From positions 1-7,502 of the forward strand of contig CALZJV010000299.1 in the NCBI GenBank assembly GCA_945787595.1: a DNA stretch of 7,502 nt, given 5' to 3'. This DNA comes from an uncultured Desulfobacterales bacterium (GTDB lineage Bacteria > Desulfobacterota > Desulfobacteria > Desulfobacterales > JAFDCJ01). Made by a program: the position numbers and the translations under genes. The notes under the pieces are model-generated. The model made no database searches and was not told the origin of the DNA. It saw only the letters and a program-made list of their open reading frames with translations. Positions 1-5,491 of the stretch are shown in pieces. Position 1 is the first letter of the stretch, and every line of letters starts with the position of its first letter.

Positions 1-84
1 ATCATCAACGAATCGCCCAGTCCCTATGAGGACGCCGTCATGATGAAGAAAGAGTTGCAGATGCTGGAAAAGAAAGGTTCATAG
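1..84 (+). CDS. C-terminal end of an unidentified protein (partial, cut by window start)
   Basis: Reading frame 1 is open from the first base and stops at TAG (82-84), giving 27 residues that are charged and probably helical, with the tail MLEKKGS. The frame has ordinary codon choice and ends just where the repeat-rich spacer begins, which supports a real gene end. The fragment is too short to name a family. It is the only gene on the left side of the window that reads rightward, so it converges on the minus-strand gene at 370-894. No hairpin with a T-tract follows the stop. Confidence 0.6.
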   Translation: MINESPSPYEDAVMMKKELQMLEKKGS

Positions 85-115
85 TGCAAGACTTAAGCCT
101 AGGTTGAGCGGTTCT

Positions 116-281
116 GGGTTCAACGTTCCGGGTTGAATAAACCCAGACAGCTCGCATCAAAGAGATCGTATCTTCATCTGGCTGTAGATCCGTTTCACTC
201 AATGTGGTATGAAGGGTATGCCAGATTTTGATTCATTTTGGGAGCAGTATCCATCGGTTGTAACCTTTGAACCTTGAACCC
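116..281. repeat. Degenerate inverted repeat of GGTTCAA-type units in the spacer
   Basis: The left arm (116-134, beginning GGGTTCAACGTTC) matches the reverse complement of 262-281 (AACCTTTGAACCTTGAACCC), with GGGTTCAA perfect and the rest degenerate. The left arm also holds its own small palindrome, TTCAAC at 119-124 and GTTGAA at 132-137. The 127 bases between the arms contain no coding signal that I can see. The arms look like a decayed short palindromic intergenic repeat. Function is unknown. Confidence 0.5.
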
Positions 282-350
282 TGCGTGCGGGGCCGACGTG
301 TCCCGTCGTAGCTTGAAGAGCGAAGTCGGAAGCCCGAAGGGCGTAGTCCC
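282..350. repeat. GC-rich palindromic intergenic element
   Basis: This stretch is much richer in GC than its flanks and full of short self-complementary pieces. CCGAC at 293-297 pairs with GTCGG near 325-329, and GCCCGAAGGGC near 332-342 is a four-base stem with a three-base loop. It contains the string GAGCGAAG, seen again in the other spacer at 1150-1157 (GAGCGAAG). It lies just beyond the 3' end of the minus-strand gene at 370-894 and could act as a transcript end, but there is no T-tract, so I do not call it a terminator. Confidence 0.4.
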
Positions 351-369
351 AAAGCACTCAGTTTAGATA

Positions 370-894
370 TCATTTATCTTTTGCCTGTCTGGAAGCTTTT
401 GCGGCTTTGGCATCCGCCAATCTCTCTTTAGATGCCTCATACTCAGCCTGGTCATATGTACCTAGCTCCTTTGAATGCATCCGCCAAGTCTGTAGACAGA
501 AATTAGCGTTAAAAAAATCTTCTTCCAGGATATATTCTTCAAAACAGCGCAGGGAGTCATTAACGGATTTTTCATATAACTGCGTTTTAAATTCGTCATA
601 TTGGGTCTGATCGAACGTACCGGCGTCCATGGCGGTACTGCGCCAGATATTCAACGCAACACGACCGCTGTAAAACCCGTCTTTCTCCATAGATCGTTTT
701 AGCCGTCGGAACGCATTGGCTGCTTCTTGTTTCAGCATTTGCTGCCTGGCGGTTTCATCCGGACTCTGCTCAGTTTTGTCCTGGGCAATTACAAAGGCCG
801 CCAAGAACAGCACTAGCAGCAATGCGGCTGTGATGTTAAAATATTTTCGGGATTTTCCCAATTGAGAACAAGACATATTTACATGTACCGGCAT
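370..894 (-). CDS. Exported protein with a tandem internal repeat, function unknown
   Basis: A 174-residue protein. Residues 14-18 are basic and 21-37 form a hydrophobic stretch (AALLLVLFLAAFVIA), typical of a signal peptide with likely cleavage near A37/Q38, so the mature part should lie outside the inner membrane. It then has a charged helical region (40-70) and two copies of a module at a gap-free offset of 53 residues. Aligned pairs are F74/F127, L81/L134, W84/W137, R85/R138, G92/G145, T93/T146, D95/D148, Q96/Q149, Y99/Y152, K103/K156 and L106/L159. The G-T-x-D-Q-x3-Y-x3-K-x2-L core faintly resembles SHOCT-type motifs, but I do not claim membership. The ATG at 894 has an AGTAGG-like site upstream; an in-frame ATG at 876 would also keep the signal peptide but lacks such a site. 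Repeat-filled spacers flank it on both sides, so it is probably monocistronic. I do not recognise the family. Confidence 0.75.
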   Translation of the reverse strand: MPVHVNMSCSQLGKSRKYFNITAALLLVLFLAAFVIAQDKTEQSPDETARQQMLKQEAANAFRRLKRSMEKDGFYSGRVALNIWRSTAMDAGTFDQTQYDEFKTQLYEKSVNDSLRCFEEYILEEDFFNANFCLQTWRMHSKELGTYDQAEYEASKERLADAKAAKASRQAKDK

Positions 895-951
895 TTCTAC
901 AACCTACTGAGAATATAGAGGTTTTTTGGAACTTCCGAATTTATCCCGAAA

Positions 952-1118
952 ATGGAATGGTGGAACGCTGGAATATTGGTTTTCAAAAGGATAATAGCCA
1001 TTATAATTTTACCGTCAATCCCGCTGGTGGCGGGATCATTTATCCAACGTTGCATTTTCCTTTCCGAGCCGGAGGCCAGAACCCATTATTCCACTATTCC
1101 ATGGTTCCATCATTCCAA
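952..1118. repeat. Inverted repeat element with TGGAATR-type arms
   Basis: The left arm at 952-979 (starts ATGGAATGGTGGAAC) and the reverse complement of the right arm at 1091-1118 agree at 23 of 28 positions. Each arm is itself built of short repeats of the form TGGAA-N3-4. The 111-base centre contains a small perfect stem, CCCGC and GCGGG around TGGTG near 1020-1034. Short open frames crossing it on the plus strand read straight through the repeat and are not genes. It looks like a MITE- or REP-like intergenic element without a transposase. Confidence 0.65.
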
Positions 1119-1131
1119 TCGCACGAACTTG

Positions 1132-1178
1132 AGGATCTCGACAGGTTGTGAGCGAAGCGAACTAAGTTCTTTAGAACT
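1132..1178. repeat. Short repeat-like segment ending in a palindrome over a stop codon
   Basis: The segment starting GAGGATCTCGACAGG and containing GAGCGAAGCGAAC has the look of a dispersed repeat and shares GAGCGAAG with the element at 282-350. It ends in a perfect 6-base palindrome, AGTTCT (1165-1170) and AGAACT (1173-1178), separated by two bases. The TAA stop of the minus-strand reductase gene (read from TTA at 1171-1173) lies in it. A stem there might end transcription, but no T-run follows on the minus strand. Confidence 0.35.
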
Positions 1179-2280
1179 GTTTTCTCTCTCTTTCTTCCGT
1201 TAGGCAGTAGATCCCTTCCCCCTTTTGGGCCGGCCGAAAACACATGTTGTCGGATACGCATACGGCTTTGCTTAGATCACCAGCTCGCCAGCGATTGATC
1301 AAATCCGGCTCCCGGATCAAGGGGCGACTCATGGAAATATAGTCGGCAATGCCCTCATTGATAAGACGTTCGGCCACCTGAAAAGATCGGTTCCCCCCTA
1401 CGAGAATCAGAGGAACCCTTAATTTATCCTTAAAAGCTCCGGCATCATCTTGAAAATAAGCCTCTTTTTCTTCGGATTTGATTCCCATGCGACTTGGACT
1501 CAGTTTGCCTCCGACCAATACGCCACCGCTTAACTCGATGGCATCGATTCCTTCTGATTCCAGCATTGCACCCACCTCAAGGGAATCTTCCACCACCAGT
1601 CCGTTTTCGATAAAATCCCGGCAGTTCATTTTTACCAGTACCGGGTATTCTCGGCCTACGGCTTGCCGTATTTTTTGTAGCACTTCCACCACGGCTCCGG
1701 CCCGATGCCGAATGTCGCCGCCATACGCATCGTTTCGCCGGTTGAATGCCGGAGAAAGAAACTGGCTGAGGAGATACCCATGGGCGGCATGGATCTGAAC
1801 ACCGTCGAACCCGGCGTTTTGCGCCCTTTTGGCAGCGGCACCATAGGATTCGACGACATCCCGTATATCCTCGACGGTCATTTCTTTGCGGGGGGATTTT
1901 GCAAATCCCTCTACATTTGATGGCGCCAACGGTGTCTGTCCGGTCAGTTTGGCATTGGCAAAAAATCCGGCGTGGGCGAGTTGCATGACGATTTTACCGC
2001 CGTTTTCGTGCACGGCTTTTGCCATGGCTTCAAGACCCGGGATCAAAGCATCGTTGTAAACTCCCAATTGCCATGGACTGGCCTGCCCCTCGGGTCTGAC
2101 ATAAGCATGACTGCTGATGATCAGGCCCAGTCCCCCTTTGGCAAGCTCAGTCATCAGATCGATGAGCTTAGGGGTACAAGCGCCGTCATCGGCAGCCATT
2201 CCCTCCCAGGTTGCCGATCGTACGAATCTGTTCTCAAGCTTCATGCCGTTAATGGTGCTGTGTTCGAATGGTTTGTTCAC
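1171..2280 (-). CDS. NADH:flavin oxidoreductase, old yellow enzyme (OYE) family
   Basis: A 369-residue TIM-barrel flavoenzyme expected to bind FMN and to reduce C=C bonds of enones, enoyl compounds or quinones with NAD(P)H in the cytoplasm. Visible family marks are the N-terminal N17-RFVRSATWEG region, QLAHAG (100-105), the substrate-anion-binding pair H164-A-A-H167 with Y169, and the signature HGYLLSQFLSP (167-177) followed by NRRNDAYGG (180-188). LVGGNR (293-298) and the S317MSRP region are the usual C-terminal FMN phosphate-binding parts. The tail has C341, C347 and C359, a reduced version of the cysteine set that holds a 4Fe-4S cluster in 2,4-dienoyl-CoA reductase; D344 stands where a fourth cysteine might be. 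The protein stops there, so the extra flavin and pyridine-nucleotide domains of the long dienoyl-CoA reductases are absent. The start is GTG at 2278-2280, with GGAG (2292-2295 on the complement) 11 bases upstream. It follows the small gene at 2335-2544 by 54 bases on the same strand. The substrate is unknown. Confidence 0.92.
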   Translation of the reverse strand: MNKPFEHSTINGMKLENRFVRSATWEGMAADDGACTPKLIDLMTELAKGGLGLIISSHAYVRPEGQASPWQLGVYNDALIPGLEAMAKAVHENGGKIVMQLAHAGFFANAKLTGQTPLAPSNVEGFAKSPRKEMTVEDIRDVVESYGAAAKRAQNAGFDGVQIHAAHGYLLSQFLSPAFNRRNDAYGGDIRHRAGAVVEVLQKIRQAVGREYPVLVKMNCRDFIENGLVVEDSLEVGAMLESEGIDAIELSGGVLVGGKLSPSRMGIKSEEKEAYFQDDAGAFKDKLRVPLILVGGNRSFQVAERLINEGIADYISMSRPLIREPDLINRWRAGDLSKAVCVSDNMCFRPAQKGEGIYCLTEERERKQF

Positions 2281-2334
2281 TTTATTCTATTCTCCATCAA
2301 ATTTTATAAGTGTCTGATTATTTTCAAGAATCAA

Positions 2335-2544
2335 TCAGGAGATAATTGCCTGACGCACGATATATATCCATTCATCCAGGAGCTTTTGCCGGTTTTCTTC
2401 AACCCATTTCTCGCCGTTTAGATTTACCAGTTCCGTGATTCGGGTGCACAGTATTTGGAGCTCTTTTTCTGAACCCGGAAGGCTCCGGGTACCCAAAAGG
2501 GTATACACATTTTTCAGGTTGAGGGCCTTCATGACGCCTCTCAT
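2335..2544 (-). CDS. Small hypothetical protein leading the OYE-family gene
   Basis: A 69-residue soluble, probably helical protein with no signal peptide and no metal-binding motif; one cysteine, C33, is visible. I do not know a function. Three things support a real gene: it lies directly upstream of the reductase on the same strand, a good promoter sits at the right distance (2614-2643), and the sequence has a normal amino acid mix with a helical pattern (EKELQILCTRITELV). Two starts are possible. ATG at 2544 has AGGA nine bases upstream. ATG at 2532 gives 65 residues beginning MKALNLKNVY and has GAGAGG four bases upstream. I cannot decide between them, and the second may be the better conserved. 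It could be a partner or regulator of the reductase, but that is inference from position only. Confidence 0.62.
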   Translation of the reverse strand: MRGVMKALNLKNVYTLLGTRSLPGSEKELQILCTRITELVNLNGEKWVEENRQKLLDEWIYIVRQAIIS

Positions 2545-2613
2545 GCAAAACCGTCCTGCTGTTTTTCCGGAAAATGGTGTTTCGTATCACAGGGGTTTGA
2601 AATTATTAAAGAT

Positions 2614-2643
2614 AAGATAACATGTCCGATCCGCTTTAGTCAA
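2614..2643 (-). promoter_or_regulatory. Predicted sigma70-type promoter for the small gene and OYE reductase
   Basis: Read on the minus strand there is TTGACT (complement of 2638-2643, five of six to TTGACA), then 18 bases, then TATCTT (complement of 2614-2619, four of six to TATAAT with the key first, second and last bases kept). Transcription would begin near 2607, giving a leader of about 60 bases to the ATG at 2544. No other equally good hexamer pair was seen in this spacer. Confidence 0.55.
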
Positions 2644-2743
2644 GATCTTCGCAAGGAGCAGCATCTGCCTGTCGTTTATGGGACTTTCGCAGATAAATAT
2701 TCTCCTGCGCGTATAGGCTGAACCCTAAAAGGTCATGAAAGAT

Positions 2744-2955
2744 TCAAGCACCAAAATACAAAATTCAAACAAATCCCAATGACCCAAATACAAAATTCCA
2801 AACAAATAATCCTTCTAAAGTTGTGCCCAATGGCATCATGACCGGCAGACCTGAGTTTGCGAGGCTATGCGATACAACTCTGATGAATGTTTTGGTCATT
2901 GAATATTGAAATTTGAGATTTATTTGACCCAATTTTAAAATCAGGCGGTGCTTGA
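2744..2955. repeat. Large AT-rich palindromic element
   Basis: Four matched pairs are nested in perfect order around one centre. They are TCAAGCACC (2744-2752) with GGTGCTTGA (2947-2955), CAATGACC (2777-2784) with GGTCATTG (2894-2901), AGTTGT (2819-2824) with ACAACT (2874-2879), and GCAT (2833-2836) with ATGC (2867-2870). The left arm also has a direct echo, ATACAAAATTC at 2756-2766 and 2788-2798. The arms are rich in CAAA and AAATT runs, a style of dispersed intergenic repeat that I associate with Desulfobacterota. There is no coding frame inside it. It is either a mobile palindromic repeat or a structured transcript. Confidence 0.6.
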
Positions 2956-3136
2956 GGTTTGGGATTTTATCATCCTATAAAACTTTCTGATGCAACTGGT
3001 TTATAATTTACTTTGACATTTCCCTGATACTCCGACAAGCCTGCTTGACTGTTATGCTAATTTATGGTTGGTTAACCGTCATTGCCCAATCTGAGACAAA
3101 TTCAATTAACCCGTTTACATAAGCGAAAAGTTAACA
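2956..3136. other. Spacer without recognised gene
   Basis: The stretch between the two palindromic elements is AT-rich and has no plausible coding frame. It contains TTGACA (3013-3018) and TTGACT (3055-3060), but neither has a good -10 hexamer at 16-18 bases, and an 8-base palindrome GGTTAACC (3070-3077). It may hold the promoter of the nitroreductase gene, but I cannot point to it. Confidence 0.4.
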
Positions 3137-3307
3137 GTTCAGCCACCAAGACACCGAGTCACAAAGTAAAGATGCGAATTTCAAAACGATATAAGAAGTG
3201 GAAGAATTGATTCCTAACAAAAATCAGATGACGCTTTTCCTTTTTGTTAGTAATACGATACTTAATTATTTAAGCATGTTAGTGTCTTTGTGCCTTTGTG
3301 GCTGAAC
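3137..3307. repeat. Inverted repeat element with a nested perfect stem, upstream of the nitroreductase gene
   Basis: The left arm 3137-3166 (starts GTTCAGCCACCAAG) and the reverse complement of 3278-3307 agree at 23 of 30 positions, with the outer ten bases GTTCAGCCAC perfect. Inside lies a second, perfect 10-base inverted repeat, CTAACAAAAA (3214-3223) and TTTTTGTTAG (3241-3250), with a 17-base loop, and a smaller one, CTTAA/TTAAG (3261-3274). The element ends 13 bases before the ribosome binding site of the next gene, so it probably lies in or next to its leader. Arms of the form 'caccaagacaccaag' are a common intergenic repeat type in such genomes, from memory. Confidence 0.65.
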
Positions 3308-3329
3308 GATTACGTTAAAAGGAGAATCC

Positions 3330-4154
3330 ATGAGTCTTTTTACCATTGATCCGGAAAAATGCCAACGGGATGAGATCTGTGTGAAGGCATGTCCCACCAA
3401 CGTGATTCGGATGGGTTCGCCGGACGATATGCCGCAACCGACCCCGGACTTTGAAGAATATTGCTTGACCTGCGGTCACTGTGTTGTCGTTTGTCCAACA
3501 GAGGCCTTCAGCCTGAGCTGGCTTAGCCCCGAAAAGTGCCTGCCCGTCCGTAAGGAAATTTCCCTCAGCCGGGAACAGGCCGAACAGTTTTTACGATCAC
3601 GCCGTTCCATACGCAATTTCAAGGATAAGCCGGTTGAGCGCCATAAGTTGGAAAAACTATTGGAGATCGCATGTTTTGCGCCATCTGCCAAAAACAGCCA
3701 GCCCTGGCACTGGACGGTAATTGAAGATCCGGCCGGCGTGCGTCGTCTGGCCGGTATGGTGATTGATTGGATGCGTTCGGTGATCAAACAATACCCCAAG
3801 CAGGCTGAGCAAAGAGGATTTATCCGGGTGGTGTCCGCCTGGGAAGCCGGCGAAGAACGAATTTGCCGCGGTGCACCCCACGTTATCGTAGTCCACGGCG
3901 ATAAAGACTACGGGTTCGGTGCCGAGGACGGCGCCCTGGCTTTAAGTTACTTTGAGTTATTTGCACCATCGCTGGGACTGGGATCATGCTGGGGCGGCTA
4001 CTTTTACTCGGCAGTCAATGCGCACCCCCCGTTATTTCAAGCACTGGATTTGCCCTCGGATCACCGAGCATTCGGTGCGGTAATGGTAGGCTATGCCAAG
4101 CTTAAGTATCAGCGGTTGCCCTTGCGAAATGAACCGCGGGTGAACTGGAAATGA
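3330..4154 (+). CDS. Nitroreductase-family flavoprotein with N-terminal two-cluster ferredoxin domain
   Basis: A 274-residue cytoplasmic fusion. Residues 1-60 are a bacterial ferredoxin domain. Its second motif is complete (C45-x2-C48-x2-C51-x3-C55-P), but the first reads C11-x5-C17-x3-C21-P, with D14 where the second cysteine should be. Residues 85-274 are the FMN-binding nitroreductase fold, with RRSIRNF (91-97), APSAKNSQPW (117-126), an AEDGALAL segment (198-205) and GLGSCWGGYF (216-225). The ferredoxin part should pass electrons to or from the flavin, replacing or adding to NAD(P)H as donor. The true substrate is not predictable; such proteins act on nitroaromatics, quinones or other flavin-accessible acceptors. 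The ATG at 3330 has GGAG five bases upstream (3321-3324). The gene stands alone: the next gene converges on it, and a long spacer with a palindromic element precedes it. I recall a CxRDGxC first motif in related nitroreductases, so the aspartate is probably a subfamily trait and not a decay mutation. Confidence 0.92.
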   Translation: MSLFTIDPEKCQRDEICVKACPTNVIRMGSPDDMPQPTPDFEEYCLTCGHCVVVCPTEAFSLSWLSPEKCLPVRKEISLSREQAEQFLRSRRSIRNFKDKPVERHKLEKLLEIACFAPSAKNSQPWHWTVIEDPAGVRRLAGMVIDWMRSVIKQYPKQAEQRGFIRVVSAWEAGEERICRGAPHVIVVHGDKDYGFGAEDGALALSYFELFAPSLGLGSCWGGYFYSAVNAHPPLFQALDLPSDHRAFGAVMVGYAKLKYQRLPLRNEPRVNWK

Positions 4155-4251
4155 TGATTTCATATTTGTTCCGTCGACCTTCTATCTATCCATCATTTTT
4201 GTATAAATCCTGCTAATATGAAGGTTTGAAATTGTGAGGGAGGTGCATTTT

Positions 4252-4869
4252 TCAGAAGGCGAATTTTAGCCCGGTGCATAAGTAGTTTGAACCACTTTCA
4301 CCATCACCAATTAATCCATAGGCACCAGATCGATGGTGAATGCGAAATATTAAATTCCATCTTGGATATTGAGGCAAGCCAGATGTTAGCTCGAAGGTAA
4401 GGTAACCTAATAATTTTTGGGCGTCTTCGTCTTCTTCCAACTCAATTTGAGACGCCTTATTAAAATACGATAGTCCACTTCCGAATGCAAAGCTGGTGTC
4501 GATATATTTGTCCCAAGGGAATTGATGCCAGCGCGTCATTACCAGCCCAACAAATTCCCAATTATCAGCTTTGTCGTCAAAAGTTCTTCCTATCTGACCT
4601 TCAAGTTCAAGGCTCAACCATTGTTTGTATCGATATATCTCTCTTGCTAAAGCTCCAACAATGACATAGTTGTCATCTGAATAGGTTGCTTGAAAAGTAA
4701 AGATATCGATTAGAGTCTCATCTGCAAATAGTCCACCATAGACAGATACAAACCATTTATAATTCGATTTATATTTCTGGCTTTTTGAACTGTCGGCATT
4801 TACATTTGGTGTAATTATTAATAGAAAAATTAAGAGTAAAACAAGACCGTAGTATCTCCTTAAAATCAA
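4252..4869 (-). CDS. Outer-membrane beta-barrel protein, PagL/acyloxyacyl-hydrolase-like
   Basis: A 205-residue protein. Residues 4-5 are basic and 8-20 are strongly hydrophobic, followed by NVNA/D, a clear signal peptide cleaved near A25. The mature part has alternating beta-strand patterns, many aromatic residues and a terminal phenylalanine, as expected for an outer-membrane barrel. The C-terminus reads RIHHRSGAYG (176-185) and then E191. H179-x-S181 with a glutamate ten residues later recalls the His-Ser-Glu triad of PagL-type lipid A 3-O-deacylases, where spacing is about twelve. This would remove an acyl chain from lipid A at the outer membrane; I hold it as a hypothesis. The start is TTG (4867-4869), required to include the signal peptide, with GAGG seven bases upstream. 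The gene is visibly more AT-rich than its neighbours, and its first 60 coding bases contain few G or C. It converges with the nitroreductase gene across a 97-base spacer. Confidence 0.72.
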   Translation of the reverse strand: MILRRYYGLVLLLIFLLIITPNVNADSSKSQKYKSNYKWFVSVYGGLFADETLIDIFTFQATYSDDNYVIVGALAREIYRYKQWLSLELEGQIGRTFDDKADNWEFVGLVMTRWHQFPWDKYIDTSFAFGSGLSYFNKASQIELEEDEDAQKLLGYLTFELTSGLPQYPRWNLIFRIHHRSGAYGLIGDGESGSNYLCTGLKFAF

Positions 4870-4880
4870 TTTATTACCTC
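4867..4880 (-). promoter_or_regulatory. Ribosome binding site that supports a TTG start
   Basis: On the minus strand GAGG (complement of 4877-4880) stands seven bases before TTG (complement of 4867-4869). No ATG or GTG near this point would keep the hydrophobic signal peptide in frame, so this site decides the start of the barrel protein gene. Confidence 0.6.
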
Positions 4881-5207
4881 TACTTCCATGCAGACACTGA
4901 TGTTCAATTCTTTAAAAATGTTAAACCATATAGATAAGAATTTGCATTTTCGAATGAAGTCTTTTGAAAAATGAGACTTGTGGTTCTGCCCCTATCGCAT
5001 AAAAAATGTGGGCGTCGTAAGGAATTATCGTGATTATCTTAATCTCGGGCAAATTGATATGCACTAAGATTTGCCTCGAATTATACAGGGTCTCTGCTAT
5101 AGATAGCTTGATAATCAAAAATTTACAATAACTTCAGATAATAATCGTATGTCACAACATTTTGTCAATTCTTTTACCTATTTTCAGACGCATTTTCAAC
5201 CACTTTA
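4870..5207. other. AT-rich spacer without a supported gene
   Basis: These 338 bases are AT-rich and lie between the barrel protein gene and the small membrane protein gene, both on the minus strand. The longest frame (4921-5118, minus) would start at TTG without a ribosome binding site and encodes a hydrophobic low-complexity peptide, so I do not call it. No inverted repeat comparable to those in the other spacers was found. The promoter of the barrel gene is presumably here, but no convincing hexamer pair was seen. Confidence 0.45.
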
Positions 5208-5459
5208 TTAAAGCAAATTTCCTCCGCCATTATCGGAATTCTTTGACTGTTTGAATGCCTTGATCATGCGGTAGGCAAAACCGATAACAAGGGTACTACT
5301 GATGAGAATGATAAAATTCGAGGCAAAGAATGTCATTAAAAACGTGAAAGGATCGTTAAGTTCATAGGCCGAAATAAGCAGCCGGATACCAAAATATAAA
5401 AAAAACGCGCCGACAGAAATTAAAATGATTTGCCATATCCACCAGAATAAGTTCGACAT
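5208..5459 (-). CDS. Small two-helix inner-membrane protein next to the TRAP operon
   Basis: An 83-residue protein beginning MSNLFWWIWQ. It has two hydrophobic helices, about residues 5-30 and 41-64, joined by a short AYELNDPF loop, and a polar tail (KQSKNSDNGGG). The start is ATG at 5457-5459 with GAGG five bases upstream (complement of 5465-5468). A longer frame to 5582 exists, but its extra 41 codons run through a dispersed repeat and lack a binding site, so I reject that extension. It lies on the same strand as dctQ and dctM, 215 bases behind the dctM stop. That distance and the repeat between them leave open whether it belongs to the same transcript. It is too small and has too few helices to be a DctQ subunit. 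Function is unknown. Confidence 0.68.
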   Translation of the reverse strand: MSNLFWWIWQIILISVGAFFLYFGIRLLISAYELNDPFTFLMTFFASNFIILISSTLVIGFAYRMIKAFKQSKNSDNGGGNLL

Positions 5460-5468
5460 GAAAGCCTC
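5459..5468 (-). promoter_or_regulatory. Ribosome binding site fixing the start of the 83-residue membrane protein
   Basis: GAGG (complement of 5465-5468) followed by five bases and ATG. It favours the internal start at 5459 over the more upstream ATG at 5582, which sits inside repeat sequence. Confidence 0.6.
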
Positions 5469-5491
5469 ATGGAATGATGAATGAAGATTGA

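Noticed and set aside
952..1203. Plus-strand frames of 83 and 64 codons
   Set aside because: Both read through the arms of the inverted repeat; the protein sequences are translations of repeat units, without a binding site.
1478..2421. Plus-strand frames opposite the OYE-family and small genes
   Set aside because: They are antisense shadows of a gene with strong family signatures on the minus strand.
2545..3329. CRISPR array or tandem array in the long spacer
   Set aside because: The repeats are inverted and nested with one copy each; no evenly spaced direct repeats with unique spacers occur.
4148..4251. Bidirectional terminator between the convergent nitroreductase and barrel genes
   Set aside because: Only a weak five-base stem (GAAAT/ATTTC) near the nitroreductase stop was seen; there is no GC-rich stem with T-tracts on either side.
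4921..5118. 65-residue minus-strand frame in the AT-rich spacer
   Set aside because: It would need a TTG start without a binding site, lies in AT-rich sequence and shows no recognisable motif. It is possible but unsupported.
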